Notes: generated by a model not told the origin, from the sequence alone. A stretch of 56,442 nucleotides of DNA from a virus (IMGVR_UViG_3300022866_000008:1-56442), one strand, 5' to 3'; shown: positions 7,816-16,466, counted from the stretch's first letter. A program made the numbers and translations.

Positions 7816-8256
7816 TTAAGCGAAAGATAACCCAGTCAATGCCACTTCAGTAATTGTGATATCATTTTCTGCAACACCAAGTGCTGCGCCAATTGCATCT
7901 TCAAGATTTTCATAAGATCCGTCAAAACTTGTTGATGCTCCGTAGCCGTCTCCAGTATCTTCAGAGTGGATTAGCGCTACAAACTGATTAGCACCGGATG
8001 CTGTTGGCTTGCCTGCGTAATAAATCTCTGCACGGCTTTGAAGTCCTGTAAGTGCCTTAGACATATTACTGTTAGCAACTGTAGGTGTTGTGGTAAAGTT
8101 AATAGTTGCTGAAACAATCTTAATTGCCGTTAGCGTAGGAGTACCAAAACTTGTATATGGTCCAACTCCTGCTGCGCCATCTCCTAATACTCTTCTTGCA
8201 TTGGCGTCAACATTAACTGCTGTGCCGCCCGCGGTTGTTCCATATAAATCTGCCAT
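7816..8256 (-). CDS. Small beta-rich protein, unknown
   Basis: The 146-residue protein is rich in Ala, Thr and Gly, with no cysteine. It has repeated strand-like segments (AIKIVSATINFTTTP, NDITITEVALTGLSF) and looks like a virion or capsid-decorating beta protein, but I recognise no family. It overlaps the preceding gene by one base (stop-start coupling), has an AAGGGAG ribosome site, and ends at a strong terminator. It is the last gene of the transcript that starts near gp16 or the tube genes. Confidence 0.65.
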   Translation of the reverse strand: MADLYGTTAGGTAVNVDANARRVLGDGAAGVGPYTSFGTPTLTAIKIVSATINFTTTPTVANSNMSKALTGLQSRAEIYYAGKPTASGANQFVALIHSEDTGDGYGASTSFDGSYENLEDAIGAALGVAENDITITEVALTGLSFA

Positions 8257-8972
8257 TATTTTGCTCCCTTAGCTTCTGCTAATCTTTGTAATAGTTCTGC
8301 ACGGATACTAGCACGTAGGTCGGCGCCTTCTCTAACACGGTTCATTGGGTTGTCGCCGCCAGCCACTTTAGGATGTGTTCCTTTAGGCTTATTCATGCCA
8401 CCGGCTAATTGGTTGTTCATATAGTCAACACTTTTAACTTCAGGATCTGGCTCGTTTGCATATGATTCGTCTTTTTCTTTATCACGCATCTTCTTTTCTA
8501 GCTTGTGATCGTCCATGTCGTGATCACCATCACCATCTTGGTCACCCATTGCTTTCTGCATAGCGTCCATTGGACTGTCATCTTTCTCCATATCGTGATC
8601 GTCCATGTCGTGATCACCATCACCATCTTGGTCACCCATTGCTTTATCAAAGTCTGGTAACATCTTCAACGGACCTTTATCTAGATTACCTAAACTTAAA
8701 GGTGCAATGCTAGGTCCAGGAGGAGTTAAACTAGGCATTGGTTGATTGATCATATCCGGATTTACTTTAGTCATTAACTTTAGTAAACTTTCAATGCTGT
8801 CCATACCTTGTGCATTAAGATTAACACTCATTGATGGTGGAGTTACTGCAGGAGTAGATGACATTGGGGGCATCATTCCACTCATCATAGAATCACCGCA
8901 GGCTTCTACTGCTACGTTACTGACCGGGCGATCTAAGTCACGCATTGTTTGCATTAATTTATTAAAATCCAT
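8256..8972 (-). CDS. Acidic repeat protein with DxDGDGD motifs, unknown
   Basis: The 238-residue protein has a Met/Pro-rich first half and an acidic middle containing two copies of a 30-residue unit (AMGDQDGDGDHDMDDH) at about residues 110-160. DxDxDG loops bind calcium in EF-hand and dockerin-like proteins, so calcium binding is possible, though no flanking EF helices are evident. The C-terminus is helical and basic (RASIRAELLQRLAEAKG). The repeats are also a 51-base perfect DNA repeat. AAAGGA precedes the ATG, and both neighbours overlap by one base, so the three small genes form a coupled set. Function unknown; a scaffold or head-associated role is a guess. Confidence 0.65.
   Translation of the reverse strand: MDFNKLMQTMRDLDRPVSNVAVEACGDSMMSGMMPPMSSTPAVTPPSMSVNLNAQGMDSIESLLKLMTKVNPDMINQPMPSLTPPGPSIAPLSLGNLDKGPLKMLPDFDKAMGDQDGDGDHDMDDHDMEKDDSPMDAMQKAMGDQDGDGDHDMDDHKLEKKMRDKEKDESYANEPDPEVKSVDYMNNQLAGGMNKPKGTHPKVAGGDNPMNRVREGADLRASIRAELLQRLAEAKGAK
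8505..8645. repeat. 51-base perfect direct repeat, 90-base period
   Basis: Two identical 51-base copies lie at 8505-8555 and 8595-8645, encoding the DxDGDGD units of the acidic protein. The in-frame 90-base period and perfect identity point to a recent duplication or to ongoing expansion and contraction by recombination. Confidence 0.85.
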
Positions 8973-9559
8973 TATACTTTTCCTTTAAGTGGATCTGGAT
9001 TACTAATCTTGCTCATAGGAGCCATAGATCCAGCTTTGTCTTGTTTTGCCTTAGGTAATTTGTATTCCCCAACACCGTCTTCTTTCTTACGGGCTTTAGC
9101 CGTTTTCTCTAAATCTTTTAAGAAACTCTTGTTAAAATCATCCCCAAAATAATCTTTGTGTTTAATTTTTTCATTTTTGTACTCTGCTTCATCTAGTACT
9201 GCTTCACCGCTAGGGTCTAGGTCAAATGTAGCATGTTCTGCTTCAGCTGGGTCGCCGCCGTTACGCACTCTGAAATTAGATTCAGGCACTAAGTGGCCAA
9301 CGTGTACAGCAAGTTCGGGTGCAGTAATTGGATATTCACAAACCACTTCGAATGTGTACACTTCCATGTTTGCAAGTTCTGGGAAATCCAACGGAATCGC
9401 TTGAGCAGATGTTTTAGACTTTTCAATGATTGTTGGATTAGCTGCCCCGAGCATTTCCTTTAATTTTTTTTCAAAATCCTTAGGCAATTCGCCTGCGACT
9501 TTTACTCTAAAAGGGTATGCTTTTTTGCTTTCAGCAAGATATTCTTTAAAAGTTTTCAT
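8972..9559 (-). CDS. Conserved T4-like protein with FKEYLAE N-terminus, unknown
   Basis: The 195-residue protein begins MKTFKEYLAESKK, an N-terminal motif seen on many small aquatic T4-like phage proteins and probably a peptide recognised during assembly. A beta-alpha-beta domain spans about residues 15-110 (FRVKVAGELP, VYTFEVVCEYP). The remainder is Lys/Asp-rich and likely disordered. No enzymatic motif is visible. The element ACTAAATA ends five bases before the ATG; an AAGGA lies too far upstream to serve as a ribosome site. It follows gp16 by 8 bases and is coupled to the acidic repeat gene. Confidence 0.65.
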   Translation of the reverse strand: MKTFKEYLAESKKAYPFRVKVAGELPKDFEKKLKEMLGAANPTIIEKSKTSAQAIPLDFPELANMEVYTFEVVCEYPITAPELAVHVGHLVPESNFRVRNGGDPAEAEHATFDLDPSGEAVLDEAEYKNEKIKHKDYFGDDFNKSFLKDLEKTAKARKKEDGVGEYKLPKAKQDKAGSMAPMSKISNPDPLKGKV

Positions 9560-9564
9560 ATCAG

Positions 9565-9572
9565 TATTTAGT
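9565..9572 (-). promoter_or_regulatory. Late promoter element abutting the 195-residue protein start
   Basis: The minus strand reads ACTAAATA, five bases, then ATG at 9559, and overlaps the end of gp16. Confidence 0.5.
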
Positions 9573-10044
9573 CCTTTTGACCCAAACTCTTGAGCAATGC
9601 ATTACGGTCTGTGATTATATAACCTGAACCTTTTAGCACATCGTTAGGGTCTTCTGGTGAATCTTTATCCATTTTTAGTTTCTTTAACTGTAGATCAATA
9701 GCTTTGAGCTTTTTATCTACTTTGTTAGTCTTTGCGGTGATAGCATGTCCTAGCATACTGCTAGCAACTTCAAATATTCTGCTAGAATATCGTACTTCTA
9801 CGTTCATACCTAGATCCATTAGTTCGTCATAGGCTTTTTCTGCTTTTGCTGCTAGATCGTCAAGTTCGTCGTCGCCTAAGTCGTCCAACTCTGTAATCTG
9901 CGGTAATGTTCGAGTGATCTCTGCTACTGCGTTGTAACTATCAGTTATGCTTTTAACTTGAGAATGGGTAGGAGGTTCAATAACTGGCTTAGCTTCTGGC
10001 TCTGCTGAGTCTAGGTTGAACAATTCTTCTAACTTTTTGGTCAT
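9568..10044 (-). CDS. 16: Terminase small subunit gp16
   Basis: The 158-residue protein (T4 gp16 has 164) has an acidic N-terminus and two central helices with the T4-type pattern: an EKAYDELMDLGMNVE helix, an EVASSMLGHAITAKTNKVDKKL segment, then a charged helix. In the family this central coiled region makes the oligomeric ring that recognises DNA and stimulates gp17. Gene 4 lies directly upstream and overlaps its promoter. The start lacks a Shine-Dalgarno sequence; GATAAGTA ends five bases before the ATG. Three small genes now separate it from gp17. Confidence 0.75.
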   Translation of the reverse strand: MTKKLEELFNLDSAEPEAKPVIEPPTHSQVKSITDSYNAVAEITRTLPQITELDDLGDDELDDLAAKAEKAYDELMDLGMNVEVRYSSRIFEVASSMLGHAITAKTNKVDKKLKAIDLQLKKLKMDKDSPEDPNDVLKGSGYIITDRNALLKSLGQKD

Positions 10045-10049
10045 ATAAT

Positions 10050-10057
10050 TACTTATC
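10050..10057 (-). promoter_or_regulatory. Late promoter element variant abutting gp16 start
   Basis: The minus strand reads GATAAGTA, five bases, then ATG at 10044. The same A-to-G variant occurs at the Nudix gene start (24159) and, as GCTAAGTA, at the HNH gene start (16118). Confidence 0.5.
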
Positions 10058-10493
10058 TACGTTTACTGCCTTGGTGGAAAATATCGCCTTCATTTACTAT
10101 TCGAAATTTGATACCTTGCTGTTTGCACCATGCAGTAGCAGCTTCCCATTTGGCTACATTCTTAACATACTGTTGCTGATTGTATTGACTCTTTCCTACT
10201 TTATCTATAAATGTTTGACTAGACGGCTTTACTTCTATTAGCTCTGCATGTTTCGCGCCGTTTTTATCGTTGTACACTACAAAGAAATCAGGAACATAAA
10301 TGGTATATTTGCCAGTGAGCGGATCCCTATACGGTATTTGTACGCTTTCGCTTGCCCACTTCTCAACGCTAGGATGTTCGTCTAGCATTTTCATAAAGAT
10401 AAATTCCCAAGAGCTGCGAGACATAGGAGTTTTCTTCCCAACATACTTTTCGGGATTTTTTACTTCATATCTACCTTGTGCAAACTTTGCCAT
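10053..10493 (-). CDS. 4: Head completion nuclease-like protein gp4
   Basis: The 146-residue protein (T4 gp4 has 150) has a PD-(D/E)xK nuclease core: TIYVPDFFVVY gives the aspartate and LIEVKP the ExK pair, with an N-terminal SRSSWEFIFMKML helix, as in TnsA-like and gp4 proteins. In T4, gp4 is needed to finish filled heads before neck attachment. It lies between gp16 and a conserved unknown gene, fitting a head-completion role. The start is coupled to the gene upstream by a one-base overlap. Confidence 0.8.
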   Translation of the reverse strand: MAKFAQGRYEVKNPEKYVGKKTPMSRSSWEFIFMKMLDEHPSVEKWASESVQIPYRDPLTGKYTIYVPDFFVVYNDKNGAKHAELIEVKPSSQTFIDKVGKSQYNQQQYVKNVAKWEAATAWCKQQGIKFRIVNEGDIFHQGSKRR

Positions 10494-10861
10494 TATGCTG
10501 CAATATTCCTAATTTGAGTTGGTTTTACATCAGCAGTTCTAAATCCTAGTGTACTACTAGGAGTTCTATTATTATTAAGAACTTCTCCGACTACTTGACT
10601 TAACCCTAGATTATCAAACCCAGTTAGGCTGTCTAATATTTGAAATATAGGAGTACCGTCTAACTTTGCCTGTTTTAATAAAACAGTTGATACTGTTTGT
10701 GCTGCATCTAATTCGAATCCTTTTGATCTAAAGAATGCAATAGTTGCATTGACATCATCAGCATTAAATTCTAAAGGTGCTTGCCCATAACTATCAAAGA
10801 ATAGTTTTGTTCCTGCTGCACTATCCTGTTTAATTTGTGCGGGGAGATTAGTAGTTGCCAT
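10493..10861 (-). CDS. Conserved 122-residue protein, probably structural
   Basis: I recognise no domain. The protein is helical (DVNATIAFFRSKGF, AQTVSTVLLKQAKLDG) with a C-terminal extension ending TADVKPTQIRNIAA. It is sandwiched between the tube-fold protein (1-base gap) and gp4, so it is likely a tail or head assembly component. No clear Shine-Dalgarno sequence is present; translation is probably coupled to the gene upstream. Confidence 0.6.
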   Translation of the reverse strand: MATTNLPAQIKQDSAAGTKLFFDSYGQAPLEFNADDVNATIAFFRSKGFELDAAQTVSTVLLKQAKLDGTPIFQILDSLTGFDNLGLSQVVGEVLNNNRTPSSTLGFRTADVKPTQIRNIAA

Positions 10862-10862
10862 A

Positions 10863-11939
10863 TTACGGTGCTAGGTTCTTTGGTGAAGCAGTAGTTGTTT
10901 CTGTGTTGCTGGAGCTTTTAGGAAATATTGTTCCTACAAGGCCGCCTACGGTGCTTACTGCGGTTGCAATATTTGCTGGGTTGCTTAAAACATTTATTGC
11001 TTCTCTCTTAAGACTATCTTTTGAAAGTTCTTTAAAATTCTTGTAGGTGTTGACCGTTTTAATAGCACTCCCTAAGAATCCCCCAAAACTGTCAAAAGTA
11101 TTACCATTAGCTAAATCGCCAAATATACTTTCTAATCCATCAAGGACTCCGCCGTCACCTGTTAAGTTGCTTACGCCGCCGCCTGCTACACTTAATGGAC
11201 TTGGTACAGTATCATAGTGCAGTGTGGCAAATCCTTTTGGACTATCATATCCTACATTACCCGCACTATACTTTACCGCTTCATATTCTAAAGTCATTTG
11301 ACTTTCTAGTACTTCACTACCTGCTGCATAATCTAATGATCCGTGATTCCAGTTAGTAATTTTTGGATTAATTAACGTGTATCCGGTAAAGCGTCTGCGC
11401 GCCATAGTGTATATGCTAATGCTTTTAAAGAAAGGAACAGAAATATTATTATCCATACCGTATCTAAAATTATCTAGTGGTGTCTTTGTAGGCCTGAATT
11501 TATTTTCGTTATACGCAGAAGTTGGCAAGTGTCTATCAGCAACATAGTATCCGTAGTATATTGCCCATAATGCATTAGTTACACCTGCTGCATCATCGTG
11601 CATGGTAATTGATATAGGTTCGTAGTTGATGTTTTTGTAAACAATCTTTTTTCTATTATATTGATTTTTTGTAAGAGTATCAAATTTAAATTTAGGAAGT
11701 TCTGTAGTTTTAACCAGCATACCAACTTCTTGAGAATGTTTAGCTGTAAATGCTGCTGCTGCGTGGGCAGTTGGATCAATCTCAAATCGCACATAGTAAT
11801 TAAACTTTGTACGAGGAGCTAATCTCATAGTATCGTCTATGAATAGACGCGTGGCATGCTGCCAGTTAGAAACTATTCCCTTAGGAGTAGTTAACCCTGT
11901 GCCTACGCCATTTAGAAAACGAGTAAAGTAGTTTGCCAT
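10863..11939 (-). CDS. Tail-tube-fold baseplate protein (gp48/gp54-like candidate)
   Basis: The 358-residue protein has an N-terminal domain of about 250 residues with the tube-type strand order: FNYYVRFEIDP, VGMLVKTTELPKFKFDT, YEPISITMHDD and a late SQMTLEYEAVKYSAG strand, as in myovirus tube and tube-initiator proteins. A Gly/Ala-rich, weakly helical C-terminus follows (about 250-358). T4 has two such baseplate proteins, gp48 (tube cap) and gp54 (tube initiator), near this size; I cannot tell which. It lies directly downstream of tail tube gp19. CATAAATA ends five bases before the ATG and no Shine-Dalgarno sequence is seen. Confidence 0.6.
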   Translation of the reverse strand: MANYFTRFLNGVGTGLTTPKGIVSNWQHATRLFIDDTMRLAPRTKFNYYVRFEIDPTAHAAAAFTAKHSQEVGMLVKTTELPKFKFDTLTKNQYNRKKIVYKNINYEPISITMHDDAAGVTNALWAIYYGYYVADRHLPTSAYNENKFRPTKTPLDNFRYGMDNNISVPFFKSISIYTMARRRFTGYTLINPKITNWNHGSLDYAAGSEVLESQMTLEYEAVKYSAGNVGYDSPKGFATLHYDTVPSPLSVAGGGVSNLTGDGGVLDGLESIFGDLANGNTFDSFGGFLGSAIKTVNTYKNFKELSKDSLKREAINVLSNPANIATAVSTVGGLVGTIFPKSSSNTETTTASPKNLAP

Positions 11940-11944
11940 AATAA

Positions 11945-11952
11945 TATTTATG
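11945..11952 (-). promoter_or_regulatory. Late promoter element abutting the tube-fold protein start
   Basis: The minus strand reads CATAAATA, five bases, then ATG at 11939, immediately after the gp19 terminator. Confidence 0.6.
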
Positions 11953-11956
11953 CCGT

Positions 11957-11987
11957 AAAAAAAGCCCGGAATGCGTCCGAGCTTTTT
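11957..11987 (-). terminator. Terminator after tail tube gene 19
   Basis: An imperfect stem (AAAAAGC-x-CGGA / TCCG-x-GCTTTTT) with one mismatch and a 5-base loop is followed by a T run on the minus strand, 16 bases after the gp19 stop. Confidence 0.75.
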
Positions 11988-12002
11988 CTAGTACTGCGTA
12001 GA

Positions 12003-12641
12003 TTAGACTGGCGTACCTGCTCCAGTAACTGCCTCGCCAAGTGTACGACCAACTGCTGCACCGATACCAGATCCAACACTGGATGCTCCTGCACCCCATT
12101 GTTCCATGTTATCAAAGCGGATTGTTAGTGCCACAGTAGCTGCTTCGTTAGTAGCGTAATTCATATCGCCGTAGTCTGCATTCATTAAGATGCAACCATA
12201 CATGTTCATAGTTTCTAGAACGTTTGATACGTAGTTACCGTTACCGCCGTCTAGTACTTCAACACGAGTTGTGAACTTATAGTCAATACCTGAACGTGCA
12301 GATGATTGTTCCATAAAGTCAAACTGTTTCTGAATTTGCTGACCAACTAACTTTTGAACTTCACCACTAGCATCATCACGTAATGTTAATGATAATGTTT
12401 CAAAGCTAGGCTTACCAGCAAGGTAAACCTTGCTGTTGTAAACGTCTAACATAATCTCTTCAAAGTTTACCTTTGGACGAGTAACGTCTTGTACTTGCTT
12501 GGTTAGCTCAGTGGCTGCTGCAACACCAAAACCTAAGAGAGTCACTCTAAAGCGATACTTCAGTTTTGGCATCAATAGTACTTGCGTACTGCCGGCGCCT
12601 CCTGTCGGGATACCAAAATTATTTAATGATGTAATAGCCAT
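12003..12641 (-). CDS. 19: Tail tube protein gp19
   Basis: The 212-residue protein (T4 gp19 has 163) carries the tube fold: YRFRVTLLGFG near 30, KVNFEEIMLDVYNSKVYLAGK near 75, the LSLTLRDDASGEV strand near 105, and a final VALTIRFDNMEQWGA strand. It polymerises into the inner tube under the sheath. The sheath gene lies just upstream (2-base gap), the usual 18-19 order. A GAGAG-type ribosome site is present, and a terminator follows. The C-terminal 30 residues are Gly/Ala-rich and extend past the T4 length. Confidence 0.92.
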   Translation of the reverse strand: MAITSLNNFGIPTGGAGSTQVLLMPKLKYRFRVTLLGFGVAAATELTKQVQDVTRPKVNFEEIMLDVYNSKVYLAGKPSFETLSLTLRDDASGEVQKLVGQQIQKQFDFMEQSSARSGIDYKFTTRVEVLDGGNGNYVSNVLETMNMYGCILMNADYGDMNYATNEAATVALTIRFDNMEQWGAGASSVGSGIGAAVGRTLGEAVTGAGTPV

Positions 12642-12643
12642 TT

Positions 12644-15600
12644 TTAAATCTCTCCTGTGTTCTTGACACGCAATGGAATGTAAATGAACTCAACTGCCTT
12701 GACGGGTTCGATAGCGATATCTACCCAAAGCTCGTTGCGATCAATTCTTGCCGCTGTGTTATTTGACTCGTCACACACTACAGCAAAGTCATACAATGCA
12801 CGTAAGCCTACCAATTCTAACAATAGACTTTCACATGCTTGTTTAACTTCATCTCTAGTAATCTTATCATTTGGTTCAAAGATAAACGGACGAGCTAATT
12901 TGTTTAACTGACTACGTAAGTATACTGTTAAACGTGCTACGTTGATACGATCTAATGCTGATGCGTTTCTTGCACGAGTCTTCTGACCATAGTTAACTAG
13001 TCCAACACCATTAAAGAATGTAATTGGGTTAATTTTTAAGTCATATAACGTATCACGTTGACCTTCATTCAGTGCAACAGTTTGGAATTCACCGCTTGCT
13101 GCATCAATGTAACCAACGGCTGTAGCGTTAGTAATGCCACCGCGTCTTGTACCTGCTGGAGCAAACCATGGGTAAGAAACGTTGTCGCTTAGTGCAATAG
13201 TCTTAAGCATCATGTGTGAGCTAGGAACAACTGCATTGGCGCCGCTTAGGTCTGTGGTAAATCCACTTGGGTAGAACGTAGCCAAGTATTCGTCGTAAGT
13301 AACAAGCCCTTTATCGCCGTTATCAGTAACTAGCTCTGCATTTGAACCCCAGTTAGTTAATGTTGTAGCATCGCTAGCTAAACGTAGTGGAGTGTCACCA
13401 ACTACAAACGCTGTAATTCCACGATCGATATTCAAGTTAACTAGATTGCTCATTAGCTCAGGATATCCTGGGCAAGAAATAATGTTAAAGTTACGTCTTT
13501 CTTCGTCACGGATCTCGCTGCTTGTATCAACTGCACTCTTAAGCGCAGCAACTACAACACCACGTTGTGCATGACGTAGGAATGATCCAGAACCGTCTTC
13601 ATTATTTGGGCTAGCTGTAACCCAACGATCAGTTGCATAGTCTGCCATAGATTCGTTGTTGTTAAAACGTACATTATCACTTGCTGTATTCACGTAGTTG
13701 TTTTGGTAACGCTTAACGTTGCCGCCACTTCTGCGCAAGTTCCACAGCAACATGCCTCTTGGATATAGATCTGGATCTGGAGCATCAAAGTCTAAGAAGT
13801 TACTGTTAGCTAGATCGCTAATAGAAGCTGCAATAGTTTCTTCGCCGTTCAAGTCATAACGTGCATCGGCAAACAAGATACCTTCTTCAGTTTGTTGATC
13901 AGTCTTGTCAACTAATTCCCAACGATTCTTTCCGTCGGCAATATCAGTTCTTGCTGAATTGTAACGGTAAATTGTTGGATAATTTTCTAAGTCGGCTGTG
14001 CTAATCCACAAGTCGCCTGTTAGTGTTCCGGCTATCCAAGGATTGCTTGCTGATACCACTGGAGTGTATCCAATACGTGTTGTATCTACGCTATTAAAAT
14101 CTGATGCAGCGTTTCTGTAACCAACCCAAGTTGTACCATCATGTATCATAATGTCAACATCGCCAACACTAGAGCTGTACCATAATTGTCCATCATCTGC
14201 TTCGTTTAGAGGAGCGCTAGCAGATGCACTAAAGGCAGTAGTTGTAAATGGTGCCCAGGCTGAGACAACATAGTCATCACTTGAACCTGCAGGCGCAGCA
14301 TATACATTTAGTGCGCTGGCAAACAAGTTACCAAATACACTGTCAGTGTCGACAATTCTAAAGTCGCCTCCTAACTTGTGGTAAATGCTCAATACGTTAG
14401 TTGCATTAGTAGGCGCGGTACTTGCTGCTACTGATTCTGCTTCAATGTTTGCAAATCCTGCTGCGTTAATTGCTTGAGCAATTAGTTCAGCATCGTCCAT
14501 GTCGTTGGTAGCAGTGAATGAAATAGTCTTTGCTGTACCTAATGCAATAACACCCTTAACACTTTCTGCAATTGTGAATGACTTTGGACCAGTAGATGCA
14601 ACTGATCCTACTGTTATGCTAGTAGCAATTGTTGTGTATTGTCCGGCCGCAACAGACCGTCTCCACATTCTAAATGTAACACTATCAGGCACTATGTCAT
14701 TGAACGAGCCTTCTTGGCTGTTTGTTTGAACCATTAATGCGTTAGCACTAATGTTGATTCCGCCGCCGCTGCGGTCTAAGTAATACAATGCTGCATTTGT
14801 AGTAGCATAGATAGGAGCTTCGCTTGCTACCCAAGTAGCAGTCGCTGAATTCCATTGCTTAACTCTCCAACGTGCGCCATTGTTTGGCTCAGTTGTCTTT
14901 AACCATACTGAACCTGTTGGGCGTGCAGTTGCATCGTTGCTCTTCCATGTTGGAACTTGCGTATGTGGAGTTTGCTGTAGACCTGGAGCATAAAATGTGC
15001 CAGCAACTAAACCTAATAAGGATAGTGTAGTAGTGCCTGCACCAATGGTAATTGTTGTTGACAGACTAGAATCAACAGTAGCTGGTTGATCGTTAGTACC
15101 GGAAGTATAAAGATAAATTTCGCCGCCAACTGCTCTAGCAAATACGCCTCTTGCTTCTTCAGCATCAACAATAGTTAATCCATTAATAAGTGCAACTGTT
15201 GCTGCAACAGTTTCGCCACCGGTCAATGTAATAGTTGTTCCGTTAATTGTAAAGTTGCCTGCTATAGGAGTACTAAAGCCAGAGCCAGTTACAGTTGCGT
15301 GGCTTAATGCCCACTCTGTAGAACCAACTAGCGCCCATGCACCTGCAACAACACCAGCGACTGGTAGTCCAGCGCTCTTGAAATAAATTTTAGCTTCTTC
15401 GCTACCTGCGCCGCTTCCTTGCACTGTTTGGAACACAACACAGTAGTCACCGATAGAGCCAATAGATGCTTTTGGAACACCGCCTGATTCAATTTTAGAA
15501 CTGTCGTCGTCTGTTAGTACTATTGGAGTTTTTGCTGCAAACTTCTGTCCACCGGTAGTGCTAACATCTGCACTGTTCCACTCTTGGATGCCCCAAGTAG

Positions 15601-16024
15601 TCGCTTGCGTATCAACCCACCATTTGCCGTTATTCGGGGCCGCTCCCGGAGCAGTTGCTTGGGCTTCTAACTCTGATAGATCAACATCAGCACGTACAAT
15701 AAATGCTGCGTTGCTGACTCCTAGCAAGCTGTAAGCTGCTAGCAGACCGTATTCGTTTCTTTCACCGCCGTGTACTGGACTTGAAGAAGCAGTCTTCTCA
15801 AAGAATGGTACTCCAAACAGATCAGTAAGATCGCGTTGGCTAGTTAGTTTAAATGCCTTGCCGGCATTTGCTTTTGTTGTGGATGAGGCAACCGCTGTCC
15901 CTGATCCGTTCGTTTTGTCTTGCGCTGTAGCTACTACGATAAGAGGAGTAGTACCAGGCTCTGCTGGTGTGTAAAAACTCTCGTCGATAACTGTAACTTG
16001 TACGCCTGGTGATTGTAGTGCCAT
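12644..16024 (-). CDS. 18: Tail sheath protein gp18, with large insertion
   Basis: The 1126-residue protein is far longer than T4 gp18 (659). The N-terminal 120 residues and the C-terminal about 380 are sheath-like, including IAFVVGDTPL-type and IDRNELWVDIAIEPVKAVEFI strands and an APAGTRRGGI loop. The middle about 600 residues hold at least four short modules of the type G-x-x-W ... x-x-W at about residues 130, 370, 610 and 670. These resemble fibre repeats and probably form knobs on the outer sheath surface. Sheath contraction drives DNA delivery. An AGGAG site and a late element 34 bases upstream precede the start. The insertion modules recur in gp14 and gp15. Confidence 0.93.
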   Translation of the reverse strand: MALQSPGVQVTVIDESFYTPAEPGTTPLIVVATAQDKTNGSGTAVASSTTKANAGKAFKLTSQRDLTDLFGVPFFEKTASSSPVHGGERNEYGLLAAYSLLGVSNAAFIVRADVDLSELEAQATAPGAAPNNGKWWVDTQATTWGIQEWNSADVSTTGGQKFAAKTPIVLTDDDSSKIESGGVPKASIGSIGDYCVVFQTVQGSGAGSEEAKIYFKSAGLPVAGVVAGAWALVGSTEWALSHATVTGSGFSTPIAGNFTINGTTITLTGGETVAATVALINGLTIVDAEEARGVFARAVGGEIYLYTSGTNDQPATVDSSLSTTITIGAGTTTLSLLGLVAGTFYAPGLQQTPHTQVPTWKSNDATARPTGSVWLKTTEPNNGARWRVKQWNSATATWVASEAPIYATTNAALYYLDRSGGGINISANALMVQTNSQEGSFNDIVPDSVTFRMWRRSVAAGQYTTIATSITVGSVASTGPKSFTIAESVKGVIALGTAKTISFTATNDMDDAELIAQAINAAGFANIEAESVAASTAPTNATNVLSIYHKLGGDFRIVDTDSVFGNLFASALNVYAAPAGSSDDYVVSAWAPFTTTAFSASASAPLNEADDGQLWYSSSVGDVDIMIHDGTTWVGYRNAASDFNSVDTTRIGYTPVVSASNPWIAGTLTGDLWISTADLENYPTIYRYNSARTDIADGKNRWELVDKTDQQTEEGILFADARYDLNGEETIAASISDLANSNFLDFDAPDPDLYPRGMLLWNLRRSGGNVKRYQNNYVNTASDNVRFNNNESMADYATDRWVTASPNNEDGSGSFLRHAQRGVVVAALKSAVDTSSEIRDEERRNFNIISCPGYPELMSNLVNLNIDRGITAFVVGDTPLRLASDATTLTNWGSNAELVTDNGDKGLVTYDEYLATFYPSGFTTDLSGANAVVPSSHMMLKTIALSDNVSYPWFAPAGTRRGGITNATAVGYIDAASGEFQTVALNEGQRDTLYDLKINPITFFNGVGLVNYGQKTRARNASALDRINVARLTVYLRSQLNKLARPFIFEPNDKITRDEVKQACESLLLELVGLRALYDFAVVCDESNNTAARIDRNELWVDIAIEPVKAVEFIYIPLRVKNTGEI

Positions 16025-16058
16025 ATTCCCTATTCTCCTGGTAATAGTTTACTCAAAG

Positions 16059-16066
16059 TATTTACC
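16059..16066 (-). promoter_or_regulatory. Late promoter element with leader for sheath gene 18
   Basis: The minus strand reads GGTAAATA 34 bases before the gp18 ATG, with an AGGAG site between. This is the conventional leadered layout, in contrast to the abutting elements. Confidence 0.55.
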
Positions 16067-16117
16067 TGAATGCAGGAAAAATAGTCCGTTATAACCCCTG
16101 AAAAAGGGGCAGAAAAG

Positions 16118-16125
16118 GCTAAGTA
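16118..16125 (+). promoter_or_regulatory. Late promoter element variant abutting the HNH gene start
   Basis: The plus strand reads GCTAAGTA, five T residues, then ATG at 16131. It lies 51 bases from the divergent gp18 element. Confidence 0.45.
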
Positions 16126-16130
16126 TTTTT

Positions 16131-16466
16131 ATGAGACCACTTTGCAAGTGCGGATACCGCCCTAAAGCAGTAAATTACAAGAAAAATGACAGAGTATACT
16201 ACCGAAGTCTCTGTGAAATCTGCATGTCCAACGGAATTGGTCATGGAATACCCCGCTGGGTTAGAGCAGGGTATCAGATAAAGTTACAATGCGATAAGTG
16301 CGGGTTTCGATCACCGCATAAAGAAGTGTTTAGAGTATTTCACGTAGACGGTAATTTAAACAACTGCCGTCCTAACAATCTAAAAACTGTTTGCTGTAAC
16401 TGTGCTCAAGTACTAGGCAAAGAAGGAATTGCCTGGAAGCAGGGTGACCTCATCGCTGACTATTGA
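16131..16466 (+). CDS. Small zinc-type HNH endonuclease-like protein
   Basis: The 111-residue protein has several cysteine pairs (CKC, CEIC, CDKC, CCNC) and an HNH-like stretch VFHVDGNLNNCRPNNLKTVC, with histidine, asparagine and NLKTVC arranged as in small phage HNH nucleases. It could be a free-standing homing endonuclease or a host-DNA nuclease. It is on the plus strand among minus genes, divergent from gp18 and convergent with the kinase gene, whose last 54 bases it overlaps. It has no Shine-Dalgarno sequence and uses an abutting late element. Confidence 0.7.
   Translation: MRPLCKCGYRPKAVNYKKNDRVYYRSLCEICMSNGIGHGIPRWVRAGYQIKLQCDKCGFRSPHKEVFRVFHVDGNLNNCRPNNLKTVCCNCAQVLGKEGIAWKQGDLIADY

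Noticed and set aside
11881-12099. Short minus frame overlapping the gp19 end and the next gene's start
   Set aside because: It crosses a terminator and a promoter and overlaps two genes with strong family evidence.
16095-16109. Hairpin CCCCT-GAAAA-AGGGG between gp18 and the HNH gene
   Set aside because: The stem is only 5 bases, it lacks a T run on the plus strand, and it lies upstream of both divergent genes rather than after one, so I did not call it a terminator.
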